This document shows positions 35,502-43,818 of a stretch of 64,000 nt of DNA, piece after piece (within the stretch, counting starts at the first letter, position 1; each line of letters opens with the position of its first letter). A program made the position numbers and the translations under genes. Below the pieces are notes generated by a model. That model was not told where the DNA came from and did no database searches. It saw only the letters and a program-made list of their open reading frames with translations. Location of the stretch: assembly GCA_002721165.1 (NCBI GenBank), contig PBJS01000025.1:4805-68804 (forward strand). Reading direction: 5' to 3'. Source of the DNA: Legionellales bacterium. GTDB lineage: Bacteria > Pseudomonadota > Gammaproteobacteria > Eutrophobiales > Eutrophobiaceae.

Positions 35502-36011
35502 TTATTGTGACGCGCGAAGGATTGTGAACGTACTTGTGCCTGAAATTATTGGCTTTGATGAACTGTCAATAACACTTACGCCTACAGTATGTGAGCCTCT
35601 ATCAATATTTGTCAGAGAAATATTAGTGCCCGTACCCTTTGAAAGCTCTTTTCCATCCATTGTTATAAGAATCTTGTGTCCGGATCTCAGTGAAGGTTTA
35701 ACAAGAACTGATATAGTAACATTCCCGCTATTGCTTCTTACTGACGAACCATTTTCGGGATTTGAAACGACTATTTTTTCGTAGGAATGATCTTCATTAT
35801 TTTCGCCGCGATTATTTCTACTTGAAGAAGAGCTGGATGGCTTGACAGTTTCTGTTGTTTTTAATTCTTTTAACTTTATTTCTTCAGAATTGGTAGTTGG
35901 TCTATCCGTAAAAATGATGTTCCCATCTTCATCTACAGATTTATAAACTTCACCTTGAATGATAGGTAAATAAAAAATTATGGATGTTATAAATATTAGT
36001 TTTAATTTCAT
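35502..36011 (-). CDS. DUF4124 secreted protein
   Basis: A 169-residue protein with a signal peptide (LIFITSIIFYLPIIQG), then the DUF4124 motif GEVYKSVDEDGNIIFTDRPT, a low-complexity serine/asparagine linker (about 55-75) and a C-terminal Ig-like beta domain (VTISVLVKPSLRSGHKILIT). DUF4124 proteins are abundant in gammaproteobacteria and often lie between glnA and ntrB; their role is unknown. The C-terminal domain could bind a ligand, but this is not shown. Confidence 0.82.
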   Translation of the reverse strand: MKLKLIFITSIIFYLPIIQGEVYKSVDEDGNIIFTDRPTTNSEEIKLKELKTTETVKPSSSSSSRNNRGENNEDHSYEKIVVSNPENGSSVRSNSGNVTISVLVKPSLRSGHKILITMDGKELSKGTGTNISLTNIDRGSHTVGVSVIDSSSKPIISGTSTFTILRASQ

Positions 36012-36071
36012 AAATTAACCAAAAACTTATATTTCAATATATTTTAGATTACCATTATCCCATTGTAGTTC

Positions 36072-36104
36072 AAAAAAAATCCCCCATAAAAGGAGGATTT
36101 TTTT
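36072..36104 (-). terminator. Rho-independent terminator after glnA
   Basis: On the minus strand AAUCCUCC pairs with GGGGGAUU (one G-U pair) around a short UUUUAU loop, followed by a run of U residues, 27 bp beyond the glnA stop. It ends the glnA transcript before the DUF4124 gene. Confidence 0.8.
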
Positions 36105-36130
36105 AGACATACAGAGATACTAATCTTAAC

Positions 36131-37540
36131 TTATAGGCTGTAATACATATCAAACTCGATTGGATGTGTGGTCATACGAAAACGATTTACTTCTTCCATC
36201 TTAAGTTCTATATAACCATCAATCATATCATCAGTAAAAACACCGCCCGCGGTTAAAAAACTTCGGTCACTATTAAGTGCCTCAAGAGACATGTCTAATG
36301 ACGAAGACACAGTTGCAATTCCCTTTTCTTCCTCAGCACTTATGTCGTATAGGTCCTTTTCCATCGGAGAGCCTGGGTCAAGTTTATTTTGTACTCCATC
36401 AAGACCAGCCATCATTAATGCGGCAAAAGTAAAATATGGATTGCCACAAGAATCAGGGAAACGAACCTCAATACGTCTGGCCTTATCGCTAGAAACCCAA
36501 GGAATACGGCATGAGGCAGAACGATTACGTGCTGAATATGCTAATAATGTCGGTGCCTCAAAACCTGGTACCAAACGTTTATAACTGTTAGTGCTGGAAT
36601 TTGAAAATGCATTTATTGCGCGTGCATGTTTAAAAACACCAGCTATGTAATGTAATGCTGTGTCGGATAGATTGCCGTATTTATCTCCTGCAAAAAGATT
36701 TTTACCGGCTTTGACTAACGATTGATGAACATGCATACCACTACCATTATCGCCTACTAATGGTTTTGGCATAAATGTAGCTGTCTTACCAAAACTATGT
36801 GCGACATTTTGAACAACATATTTGAGAATCAGTAACTCATCAGCTTTTCTTGTTAGGGTCTTGCATGATGTTCCGATTTCAGCTTGTCCGGCTGTTGCAA
36901 CCTCGTGATGGTGTACTTCCACCGTTAATCCCATTTCTTCGAGTACTGTACACATCGCTGAACGAATATCTTGACATGAATCTACAGGCGGAACTGGAAA
37001 ATATCCGCCTTTAACACCGGGTCTGTGACCAATATTTTTATCTTCATCGAGACGATCGCTGTTCCAACATCCTTCTTCAGAATCAACTTCATAAAATCCT
37101 GAGTGTAATGCATCTCCCCAACGTACCTCATCAAAGATAAAAAATTCTGGTTCAGGACCGAAATATGCCTCGTCCGCGATACCGGTAGATTTTAAATAGT
37201 CTTCTGCACGCTTAGAGATTGATCGTGGGTCGCGTTCGTATCCTTTCATTGTTGATGGCTCGAGAATATCACAACGAATATTTAATGTGGCTTCATCAAA
37301 GAAAGGATCAATAATTGCACTTTCTGTTTCCGGCATTAATATCATGTCTGATTCGTTAATACTCTTCCAGCCTGCGATAGATGATCCGTCAAACATTTTT
37401 CCCTCTTTTAACATCTCCTTATCAACCACGCTTGCAGGAACTGTGACATGCTGCTCCTTTCCAATAGTATCGCAGAAACGAAGATCAACAAATTTTACAT
37501 CCTGTTCCTTAATTAGTTTCAGTACATTGTCGGATGACAT
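36131..37540 (-). CDS. glnA: Glutamine synthetase type I
   Basis: Assimilates ammonium into glutamine. It has 469 residues of the GSI-beta type: FDGSSIAGWKSINESDM (latch and metal region), PEPEFFIFDEVRWG, NGSGMHVHQSL and RIPWVSSDKARRIEVRFPD are all present. The adenylylation tyrosine lies in KDLYDISAEE, so regulation by GlnE is expected. A GGAGAG ribosome-binding site precedes the ATG. Transcription is from a sigma-54 promoter with upstream NtrC site(s), and a terminator follows. Confidence 0.98.
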   Translation of the reverse strand: MSSDNVLKLIKEQDVKFVDLRFCDTIGKEQHVTVPASVVDKEMLKEGKMFDGSSIAGWKSINESDMILMPETESAIIDPFFDEATLNIRCDILEPSTMKGYERDPRSISKRAEDYLKSTGIADEAYFGPEPEFFIFDEVRWGDALHSGFYEVDSEEGCWNSDRLDEDKNIGHRPGVKGGYFPVPPVDSCQDIRSAMCTVLEEMGLTVEVHHHEVATAGQAEIGTSCKTLTRKADELLILKYVVQNVAHSFGKTATFMPKPLVGDNGSGMHVHQSLVKAGKNLFAGDKYGNLSDTALHYIAGVFKHARAINAFSNSSTNSYKRLVPGFEAPTLLAYSARNRSASCRIPWVSSDKARRIEVRFPDSCGNPYFTFAALMMAGLDGVQNKLDPGSPMEKDLYDISAEEEKGIATVSSSLDMSLEALNSDRSFLTAGGVFTDDMIDGYIELKMEEVNRFRMTTHPIEFDMYYSL

Positions 37541-37601
37541 TTTTAACTCTCCTCGGTCTATTTTTTATTAATTTATCTATTCATTATCCTAACTATTACT
37601 C

Positions 37602-37616
37602 GCAATAAATATGCCA
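37602..37616 (-). promoter_or_regulatory. Sigma-54 promoter of glnA
   Basis: The minus strand reads TGGCATATTTATTGC, with the invariant GG and GC exactly 10 bp apart as in the -24/-12 consensus (TGGCAC-N5-TTGC). Transcription would start near 37590, about 50 nt before the glnA ATG. Confidence 0.85.
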
Positions 37617-37678
37617 TCTTGAAATAAACACTATTATGATAATAATCAATAAGTTAACTGATATAGTAAAATAGGAAA

Positions 37679-37725
37679 TGCACTATTTTAGTGCAGAAAA
37701 ATAATTTTTGCACCATATTAGAACG
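37679..37725. promoter_or_regulatory. NtrC binding sites upstream of glnA
   Basis: The palindrome TGCACT-ATTTT-AGTGCA at 37679-37695 is centred about 97 bp upstream of the sigma-54 start. A second, degenerate site keeps one half (TTGCACC at 37709-37715), about 30 bp farther, close to the three-turn spacing of the two strong sites at Escherichia coli glnA. The first is a strong match, the second weak. Confidence 0.78.
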
Positions 37726-37730
37726 ACTAT

Positions 37731-38390
37731 CTAATAGTTGCTAATAATAATATGTCGATCTGAAGCAATAGAAACTTTTAGTGATTCGAGTTTGGCATCC
37801 TCTAACTGCAATATGACTTCCTCAGGAGTAAAAGCAGCTTTTAATGAGTTTCTAAAATCTCTTTGTAAGATTTCTGGTTCTTCTTTTGCGTACTTATGCA
37901 CTAATTCATTAACTACATGCACATTTTTAGGTCGCATTAGATCCATAATAAAAATTATTGGATCGCCTTTTGCTCTTTTAACTAATTGCCACAAAACCGT
38001 CGGGTCATGTAAGTGGTGTAATAAACTATTACTCAATATAATTTCATATTCTTTTTCTATTAATGATACGTTTTGTATTGACGAATGAACAAGATTAATT
38101 CTGTGATTAAGATCGAACTTATCAATAGCTTTTTCAGCTTGAATAAGCATTGCTTTTGAACCATCAACAGCATCAATTTTAAAAGATGGGTAAGTTAGCG
38201 CGAATTTAATCGCAATGTCTGCTGCTCCTGCACCAAGATCGATGACATTGCCGGATGGTGGAAAATTTTTTCCTATTGCAAGATTTAGAAGTTTTAAAAA
38301 ATGATTATGTGGTTCATCGAAATTTGCATTGGCATAAGCAATTGCTTGCTCTTCATCATTCATTAATTCGGGTTCTTTAACACGCTCCAT
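37731..38390 (-). CDS. Class I SAM-dependent methyltransferase
   Basis: A 219-residue methyltransferase with SAM-binding motif I VIDLGAGAADIAIKFA, motif II IDAVDGSKAMLIQA and the post-motif IILSNSLLHHL. The substrate is not recognisable; the fold resembles small-molecule methyltransferases. It lies 27 bp after lysA on the same strand, where other gammaproteobacteria usually have dapF, so it is probably cotranscribed with lysA. Confidence 0.78.
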   Translation of the reverse strand: MERVKEPELMNDEEQAIAYANANFDEPHNHFLKLLNLAIGKNFPPSGNVIDLGAGAADIAIKFALTYPSFKIDAVDGSKAMLIQAEKAIDKFDLNHRINLVHSSIQNVSLIEKEYEIILSNSLLHHLHDPTVLWQLVKRAKGDPIIFIMDLMRPKNVHVVNELVHKYAKEEPEILQRDFRNSLKAAFTPEEVILQLEDAKLESLKVSIASDRHIIISNY

Positions 38391-38417
38391 TATTTAAAAC
38401 CATATGACCAAATGAGT

Positions 38418-39662
38418 CTAAACTAAGTATTCACCATTAATTAAATCTTCAAATGTTTCCCTTCTACGAATCTCATGAACTTTAGTACCATCAACCAGTA
38501 CTTCGGATGCACGTGGTCTTGAATTATAGTTAGATGACATGCTAAAACCGTATGCGCCTGCTGATTGAATAGCAAGTAAATCGCCTTCGTTTAACGATAG
38601 TTTTCGGTTTCTACCAAGAAAATCACCAGTTTCACAAATAGGGCCAACAACATCATATGCCTTAACTCCTTCACTCGACTCTTCTGTTACCCTTTTAATT
38701 TCATGCCAACTATCATAAAGAGATGGACGAATCAAATCGTTCATTGCTGCATCAACGACAGCAAAATTTTTAAGAGGTGTTTTATTAAGATATTCAACTT
38801 TTGTAAGTAAAACACCTGCATTACCTATAATAGATCTGCCAGGCTCAATAATTATCTCAAGATCACATTCCCGAGTAATATCAGTAATAGCATTTACATA
38901 TTCATGTGGAGTTGGTGGTACTTCATCTTTATAACTAATGCCCAAACCGCCGCCAATATCAACGTGTTTTAGTATAATCCCCAGTTCTCCAAGTTCGCCT
39001 ATTAGATCAAAAATTTTCCGCAATGCATCTTGAAAAGGACTTAATTCCGAAATTTGCGATCCAATATGACAATCAATTCCAATTAATTTGATACTATTAT
39101 CATTTTCCGCCTGCTTAAAAATATCCTTTGCAGACTCAAAAGCTATACCAAATTTATTCTCCTTTAAACCAGTTGCAATATAAGGATGTGTCTTAGCGTC
39201 GACATCAGGATTAACCCTTAATGAAACTGGTGCAACTAGCTTCATATTCTTAGCAACTTTGCTTAATGTTGTTAATTCACTTCTCGATTCTACATTGAAA
39301 CATTTTATATTTTGTTCTAGGGCAAATTTCATTTCATCTTCGCGTTTCCCTACACCAGAAAAAACAATCCTATCAGGACTGCCGCCAGCCTTTAGAACAC
39401 GAAATAGTTCTCCGGATGATACGATATCGAAACCAGAACCTAATTTCGCTAATATGCTAAGAATGGAGGTATTTGAGTTTGCTTTCACTGCATAACAAAT
39501 TAAATGCTTTTCTGAACCAAAAGCAGAATCAAACTCTAGATACTTAGACTGAATTGATTTATTCGAATATACGTAGCAAGGAGTAGCGTATCGTTTTGCT
39601 ATTTCCGATAAAGAAATATCCTCGGCATATAACTGACCGTCTCTATATGTAAAGTCAGACAT
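38418..39662 (-). CDS. lysA: Diaminopimelate decarboxylase
   Basis: Last step of lysine synthesis. It is a fold-type III PLP enzyme of 414 residues: the PLP lysine K60 is in ICYAVKANSN, the glycine-rich phosphate loop is DIGGGLGISYKDE, EPGRSIIGNAG is present, and the substrate cysteine lies in GPICETGDFLG. It starts 5 bp after the lptM stop, an order typical of gammaproteobacteria. Confidence 0.97.
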   Translation of the reverse strand: MSDFTYRDGQLYAEDISLSEIAKRYATPCYVYSNKSIQSKYLEFDSAFGSEKHLICYAVKANSNTSILSILAKLGSGFDIVSSGELFRVLKAGGSPDRIVFSGVGKREDEMKFALEQNIKCFNVESRSELTTLSKVAKNMKLVAPVSLRVNPDVDAKTHPYIATGLKENKFGIAFESAKDIFKQAENDNSIKLIGIDCHIGSQISELSPFQDALRKIFDLIGELGELGIILKHVDIGGGLGISYKDEVPPTPHEYVNAITDITRECDLEIIIEPGRSIIGNAGVLLTKVEYLNKTPLKNFAVVDAAMNDLIRPSLYDSWHEIKRVTEESSEGVKAYDVVGPICETGDFLGRNRKLSLNEGDLLAIQSAGAYGFSMSSNYNSRPRASEVLVDGTKVHEIRRRETFEDLINGEYLV

Positions 39663-39667
39663 GTGTT

Positions 39668-39814
39668 TTAATGAATATATTGAAAATCCGACGAAGACAC
39701 ATTGTTTTTATCTGGATAATAAAGAGGGCCCTTCTGCCCACAGCTTGAGACACAGGATAAAACGATAAAAATTATCCCAATTTTCAAAAAACCATCTTTA
39801 TAAACTTTGTCCAT
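39668..39814 (-). CDS. lptM: LptM (YifL-type) small lipoprotein
   Basis: A 48-residue lipoprotein: a short basic start (MDKVYKDGFLK), a hydrophobic helix, lipobox LSCVSSC with the acylated cysteine at residue 25, then the family signature CGQKGPLYYP. In Escherichia coli LptM stabilises the LptD/LptE LPS translocon. It lies immediately upstream of lysA, exactly as in other gammaproteobacteria. It is easy to miss by length; the signature makes it secure. Confidence 0.92.
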   Translation of the reverse strand: MDKVYKDGFLKIGIIFIVLSCVSSCGQKGPLYYPDKNNVSSSDFQYIH

Positions 39815-39856
39815 TTTAACTGTCCTATGATACCTAATCTGCTTTAATGTTCAGCA

Positions 39857-39873
39857 TAACAAATTATTTGTTA
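39857..39873. repeat. AT-rich inverted repeat between lptM and the carboxylesterase
   Basis: TAACAAATTATTTGTTA is an 8-bp dyad around a single central base, in the 141-bp divergent gap. It could be an operator for either gene, but I know of no matching regulator. Confidence 0.35.
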
Positions 39874-39955
39874 GTAAAAAATGACTGTAGTTCATTTCAT
39901 TTGATAAATTAGTAGACTTTAATCCTAAGTTTGCTCCTAATATGAGAATTTAATT

Positions 39956-40624
39956 ATGGCATTTAAACAAGATAATTCGGTGATTATCGAACCTCGAGAA
40001 ACGCATGAAGCTAGTATAATCTGGTTGCATGGACTTGGTGCTGATGGGCATGATTTCGAATCCGTGGTTCCTGAACTACGTTTGTCTTCACGATTAGGAA
40101 TTCGCTATATTTTCCCAAACGCGCCCATTCGACGAATAACAATTAACGATAATAGAGAAATGCGTGGCTGGTATGATATAAAATCTACCAATCTTCGTGA
40201 AATGGAAGATCTGGAATCAATCGCTGAGTCTTCATATTTAATTCATAAGTATATTGATGCTGAAATTAAAAAGGGTATTAGCTCAAACAAAATCATACTT
40301 GCGGGCTTTTCCCAGGGCGGTGCTATTGCTCTACATTCAGGTTTAAGATACCAAAAAAAACTGGCTGGCATACTAGCATTATCAGCGTATCTACCAGCAC
40401 CTAAAAATCTTGAAAAAGAATCCTCTAATCATAAAAAAACACCTATTATGATGATGCATGGAATTGAAGACAATATTATTCCAGCTGAACAGGGCCATTC
40501 ATCATACCAAACTCTTATTGAGAATGGTTACATGGTTGAGTGGAATGTATACCCAATGCAACACACGATTTGTATTGAAGAAATTTCAATGATAGACAAT
40601 TGGATTAAAGATCGATTATCTTAA
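39956..40624 (+). CDS. Alpha/beta-hydrolase carboxylesterase (lysophospholipase-like)
   Basis: A 222-residue hydrolase of the small carboxylesterase/acyl-protein thioesterase type. LHGLGADGHDF forms the oxyanion loop; the catalytic triad is S119 (GFSQGG), D172 (HGIEDNIIP) and H203 (MQHTICIEE). The family is promiscuous on short acyl esters. Its last 9 bp overlap the convergent helicase gene. Confidence 0.88.
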   Translation: MAFKQDNSVIIEPRETHEASIIWLHGLGADGHDFESVVPELRLSSRLGIRYIFPNAPIRRITINDNREMRGWYDIKSTNLREMEDLESIAESSYLIHKYIDAEIKKGISSNKIILAGFSQGGAIALHSGLRYQKKLAGILALSAYLPAPKNLEKESSNHKKTPIMMMHGIEDNIIPAEQGHSSYQTLIENGYMVEWNVYPMQHTICIEEISMIDNWIKDRLS

Positions 40625-41872
40625 ATTACCTTGTGATGACCTATTTTTATTTTTGGAATTTTTTTTATTTTTTGAAGAATAAGATAGCTTTTTATGATGC
40701 TTTGTTTTGGTAGGTGGTAATATTTCTGATAGCTTTTCTTCGCTAATCTTAGTTACTGGGATTTGGTACCCTATAAACGATTCTATTTCTGTAAGTGAAT
40801 ATACATAATCTTCACAGGCAAAACTTACTGCATCGCCAGAAGCACCCGCTCGAGCTGTCCTACCAATTCTATGAACGTAATCCTCAGCGTTCTGAGGTAA
40901 ATCATAATTAAAAACATGGCTCACATCGGGTATATGCAAGCCGCGAGCCGCAAGATCCGTAGCAACAAGTACTTTTAGATCGCCAGTTGAAAACTCACTA
41001 AACAAACGTTGTCTCTTTTTTTGCGGAACATCGCCAGATAAAACAGCAGCGTGTATTCCGTTACCCTTAAGATATGACCACACTTTTTCAGCAACTCTTT
41101 TAGTGTTGACAAACACAATGGCCCTTCTAGTTTTCGTACATTTTAGTAAATTAATTAATAATGGAATTTTTTCATTATTAGCCACGTGATATAACGTTTG
41201 GTTTACATTGTCTGCTGTAATTTTTTCTGGATTTATTTTGATTAGTGCGGGATTATTCATATGCTCATACGCCAACTCCATAACACGAAAAGATAAAGTT
41301 GCCGAAAATAGCATATTTAAACGCTTTTCAGGTTTTGGCATTCGTCTTAAGATATAACGAATATCACTAATGAAGCCAAGATCAAACATTCGATCGGCCT
41401 CATCTAAAACTACAACCTCGATACATTTAAAATTGAATACACCTTGTTTAAAATAGTCAATTAAGCGGCCAGGGGTACCAATTAATATATCAACACCTTT
41501 TGCCAATTTTTTTTGCTGTTTCTCATAATCAACGCCTCCGTAAACAAGGCCTAATTTAAGACCACAATAACGATTAAATACCTCAGCATCCTTATGTATT
41601 TGTATTGCAAGCTCCCGAGTTGGAGCAATAACGATGGCGCGTAAATTTTTATAATTTTCGTGTCTTCTTGTTAGTAAAAAATGAAATGTCGACAATAAAA
41701 ATGCTGCTGTTTTACCAGTACCAGTTTGTGCTTGACCTGCTATATCATGTCCCTCTAATATTAAGGGTAAACACTCGGCCTGAACTGGCGTACAATATTC
41801 AAACCCTATTTCATCTAAAATATGAAGCAGACGGCTGTCAAGTTCAAATTGCTGGAATTTAATAGTATTCAT
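40616..41872 (-). CDS. rhlB: DEAD-box RNA helicase, RhlB-like
   Basis: A 418-residue helicase with the Q motif (GFEYCTPVQAECLP), Walker A AQTGTGKT, VLDEADRMFDLGF, SAT and the C-terminal HRIGRTARAGASGD, ending in a basic tail. Domain arrangement and its place divergent from trxA-rho match RhlB of the RNA degradosome. The C-terminal segment SFACEDYVYSLTEIESFIGYQIPV is RhlB-like; other DEAD-box members remain possible. Confidence 0.86.
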   Translation of the reverse strand: MNTIKFQQFELDSRLLHILDEIGFEYCTPVQAECLPLILEGHDIAGQAQTGTGKTAAFLLSTFHFLLTRRHENYKNLRAIVIAPTRELAIQIHKDAEVFNRYCGLKLGLVYGGVDYEKQQKKLAKGVDILIGTPGRLIDYFKQGVFNFKCIEVVVLDEADRMFDLGFISDIRYILRRMPKPEKRLNMLFSATLSFRVMELAYEHMNNPALIKINPEKITADNVNQTLYHVANNEKIPLLINLLKCTKTRRAIVFVNTKRVAEKVWSYLKGNGIHAAVLSGDVPQKKRQRLFSEFSTGDLKVLVATDLAARGLHIPDVSHVFNYDLPQNAEDYVHRIGRTARAGASGDAVSFACEDYVYSLTEIESFIGYQIPVTKISEEKLSEILPPTKTKHHKKLSYSSKNKKNSKNKNRSSQGNLR

Positions 41873-41992
41873 AAATAAATCTTTAAATAGTTTATAGTAT
41901 TATTTTCATATATATAAATATCAAACTTGCAATTAATCTTTAATTTAGTTCAAATTACATACTCACACATGTCACGGAGGAACTCAAAATAA

Positions 41993-42319
41993 ATGAGTAC
42001 TGATATATTAAATGTTACAGACTCAACCTTTGAAGATGAAGTTTTGAGATCAGAGCAACCTATAGTTTTAGATTTCTGGGCAGAATGGTGTGGGCCTTGT
42101 AAAAATATCGCACCAATTCTTAATGAATTAGCTAATGAATATAAAAATAAATTAACCATTGCAAAAATAAATATTGACGAAAATCAGAAAACGCCGGCAA
42201 CTTATGGAGTAAGAGGTATACCTACACTCATTCTCTTCAAAGGAGGAGAAGTTGTCGCCACAAATGTTGGGCAAGCTACAAAATCGCAATTAGAGGCCTT
42301 TTTTGATGCAAATATTTAG
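41993..42319 (+). CDS. trxA: Thioredoxin 1
   Basis: A 108-residue cytoplasmic disulfide reductase with active site W32-C33-G-P-C36 and cis-proline segment VRGIPTLILFKGGEV. It opens in the usual way (MSTDILNVTDSTFEDEVL). A GGAGG ribosome-binding site lies 10 nt upstream. It is followed by rho, as in Escherichia coli. Confidence 0.97.
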   Translation: MSTDILNVTDSTFEDEVLRSEQPIVLDFWAEWCGPCKNIAPILNELANEYKNKLTIAKINIDENQKTPATYGVRGIPTLILFKGGEVVATNVGQATKSQLEAFFDANI

Positions 42320-42372
42320 TAAATTTTTAAAAAATTAACTGGACGAATAACAAAACGCATGTTAACTTGACC

Positions 42373-42489
42373 ATGGAATCTGTAAAAACTTTTCAACAAA
42401 ACACCTATAATCCCCCAAAAAAAATTAAAACTAGTAAAGAACTCGTTTCAATAAAAAAACAAACCAAGTTTGTAAATCAATACTTATGA
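42373..42489 (+). other. Candidate leader ORF upstream of rho
   Basis: A 38-codon ATG-to-TGA frame (MESVKTFQQNTYNPPKKIKT...) ends 13 bp before rho. It includes the peptide ELVS from the same 13 bases that encode ELVS in rho. It has no convincing Shine-Dalgarno sequence, and a possible -10 (TATAAT at 42406) lies inside it, so translation is unproven. Escherichia coli rho also has a short leader peptide, of unrelated sequence. Confidence 0.25.
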
Positions 42490-42550
42490 AATTTTAACAC
42501 TTATGAACCTAACAGAACTAAAACAAAAACCTGCTTCAGAACTCGTTTCA
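42438..42550 (+). repeat. Exact 13-bp direct repeat linking the rho leader and rho coding start
   Basis: AGAACTCGTTTCA occurs at 42438-42450 in the trxA-rho gap and again at 42538-42550 (around codons 13-16 of rho), exactly 100 bp apart. Confidence 0.8.
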
Positions 42551-43759
42551 CTTTCCTCAGATCTTGGTCTCGATAATCTAGCCCGCTCCCGTAAACAAGA
42601 TGTTATCTTTGAAATATTAAAAGCCCACGCTAAAAAAGGTGAAGATATCCATGGAGATGGAGTGCTTGAAATATTGCAAGATGGTTTCGGCTTTTTACGT
42701 TCGGCTGGAAGCTCATATCTTGCTGGTCCCGATGATATTTATGTTTCGCCAAGCCAAATTAGACGCTTCAACCTCAGAACGGGCGATAATATTTCCGGGA
42801 AAATTAGACCTCCAAAAGATGGAGAACGTTATTTTGCATTACTTAAAATTAATGAAATTAATTTTGAAACGCCTGATAAAGCAAAAGGAAAAATCTTATT
42901 TGAAAACTTAACCCCGCTCTTTGCAGAAGAAAGATTAACGCTTGAACAAGGGAACGGAAGTACGGAAGATTTAACCCCGCGTATTATTGATCTCGCTGCA
43001 CCAATAGGGAAAGGACAACGAGGATTAATAGTGTCTCCGCCAAAGGCGGGCAAAACTATGATCTTGCAAAGTATTGCTCAATCCATTACACATAATCATC
43101 CTGAAGTACATTTGATCGTTCTGTTGATTGATGAACGCCCTGAAGAAGTAACAGAAATGGAAAGATCAGTTGGTGGGGAAGTAATATCGAGTACATTTGA
43201 CGAACCAGCCAGCAGGCATGTACAAGTTGCTGAGATGGTAATCGAGCGTGCTAAACGTTTAACCGAACACAAAAAAGATGTTGTAATTCTGCTTGACTCA
43301 ATTACACGTTTAGCTCGTGCGTACAATACTGTTATTCCAGCCTCAGGTAAGGTGCTGACTGGAGGAGTAGACGCAAATGCATTGCAAAGACCAAAACGTT
43401 TCTTTGGTGCGGCACGTAATATTGAAGAAGGTGGTAGCTTAACAATTATTGCGACTGCTTTAGTTGATACAGGATCAAGAATGGACGATGTAATTTATGA
43501 AGAATTTAAGGGAACGGGTAATATGGAATTACACTTAGATAGAATTATCGCTGAAAAAAGAATTTATCCAGCAATTAATATCAATCGTTCAGGTACACGA
43601 CGAGAAGAAAAACTAACTGGCGATCAAGATCTACAAAAAATTTGGATTTTGCGTAAATTACTTCATCCAATGGAAGAACTTGCTGCAATGGAATTCTTAC
43701 TTGAGCGTTTAAAAGCAACTAAAAATAATGCTGAGTTCTTTGATGCGATGAAAAGATAA
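42503..43759 (+). CDS. rho: Transcription termination factor Rho
   Basis: A hexameric RNA-dependent helicase, 418 residues. An N-terminal helix bundle is followed by the cold-shock-type RNA-binding domain (GFGFLRSAGSSYLAGPDDIYVS), P-loop PPKAGKTM, LLIDERPEEVTEM and the R-loop/arginine-finger region LTGGVDANALQRPKRFFGAARN. Its leader is about 180 bp after trxA and carries a 13-bp repeat shared with the gene. A bidirectional terminator follows. Confidence 0.98.
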   Translation: MNLTELKQKPASELVSLSSDLGLDNLARSRKQDVIFEILKAHAKKGEDIHGDGVLEILQDGFGFLRSAGSSYLAGPDDIYVSPSQIRRFNLRTGDNISGKIRPPKDGERYFALLKINEINFETPDKAKGKILFENLTPLFAEERLTLEQGNGSTEDLTPRIIDLAAPIGKGQRGLIVSPPKAGKTMILQSIAQSITHNHPEVHLIVLLIDERPEEVTEMERSVGGEVISSTFDEPASRHVQVAEMVIERAKRLTEHKKDVVILLDSITRLARAYNTVIPASGKVLTGGVDANALQRPKRFFGAARNIEEGGSLTIIATALVDTGSRMDDVIYEEFKGTGNMELHLDRIIAEKRIYPAININRSGTRREEKLTGDQDLQKIWILRKLLHPMEELAAMEFLLERLKATKNNAEFFDAMKR

Positions 43760-43771
43760 TTTTTTACCAAA

Positions 43772-43797
43772 AAAAACCCGTCATAAGACGGGTTTTT
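43772..43797. terminator. Bidirectional terminator between rho and groEL
   Basis: An 11-bp perfect stem AAAAACCCGTC/GACGGGTTTTT with ATAA loop lies between the convergent genes, with T runs on both strands, so it can end rho and groEL transcripts. Confidence 0.9.
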
Positions 43798-43818
43798 ACA
43801 ATGAACAATTTACAGAAA

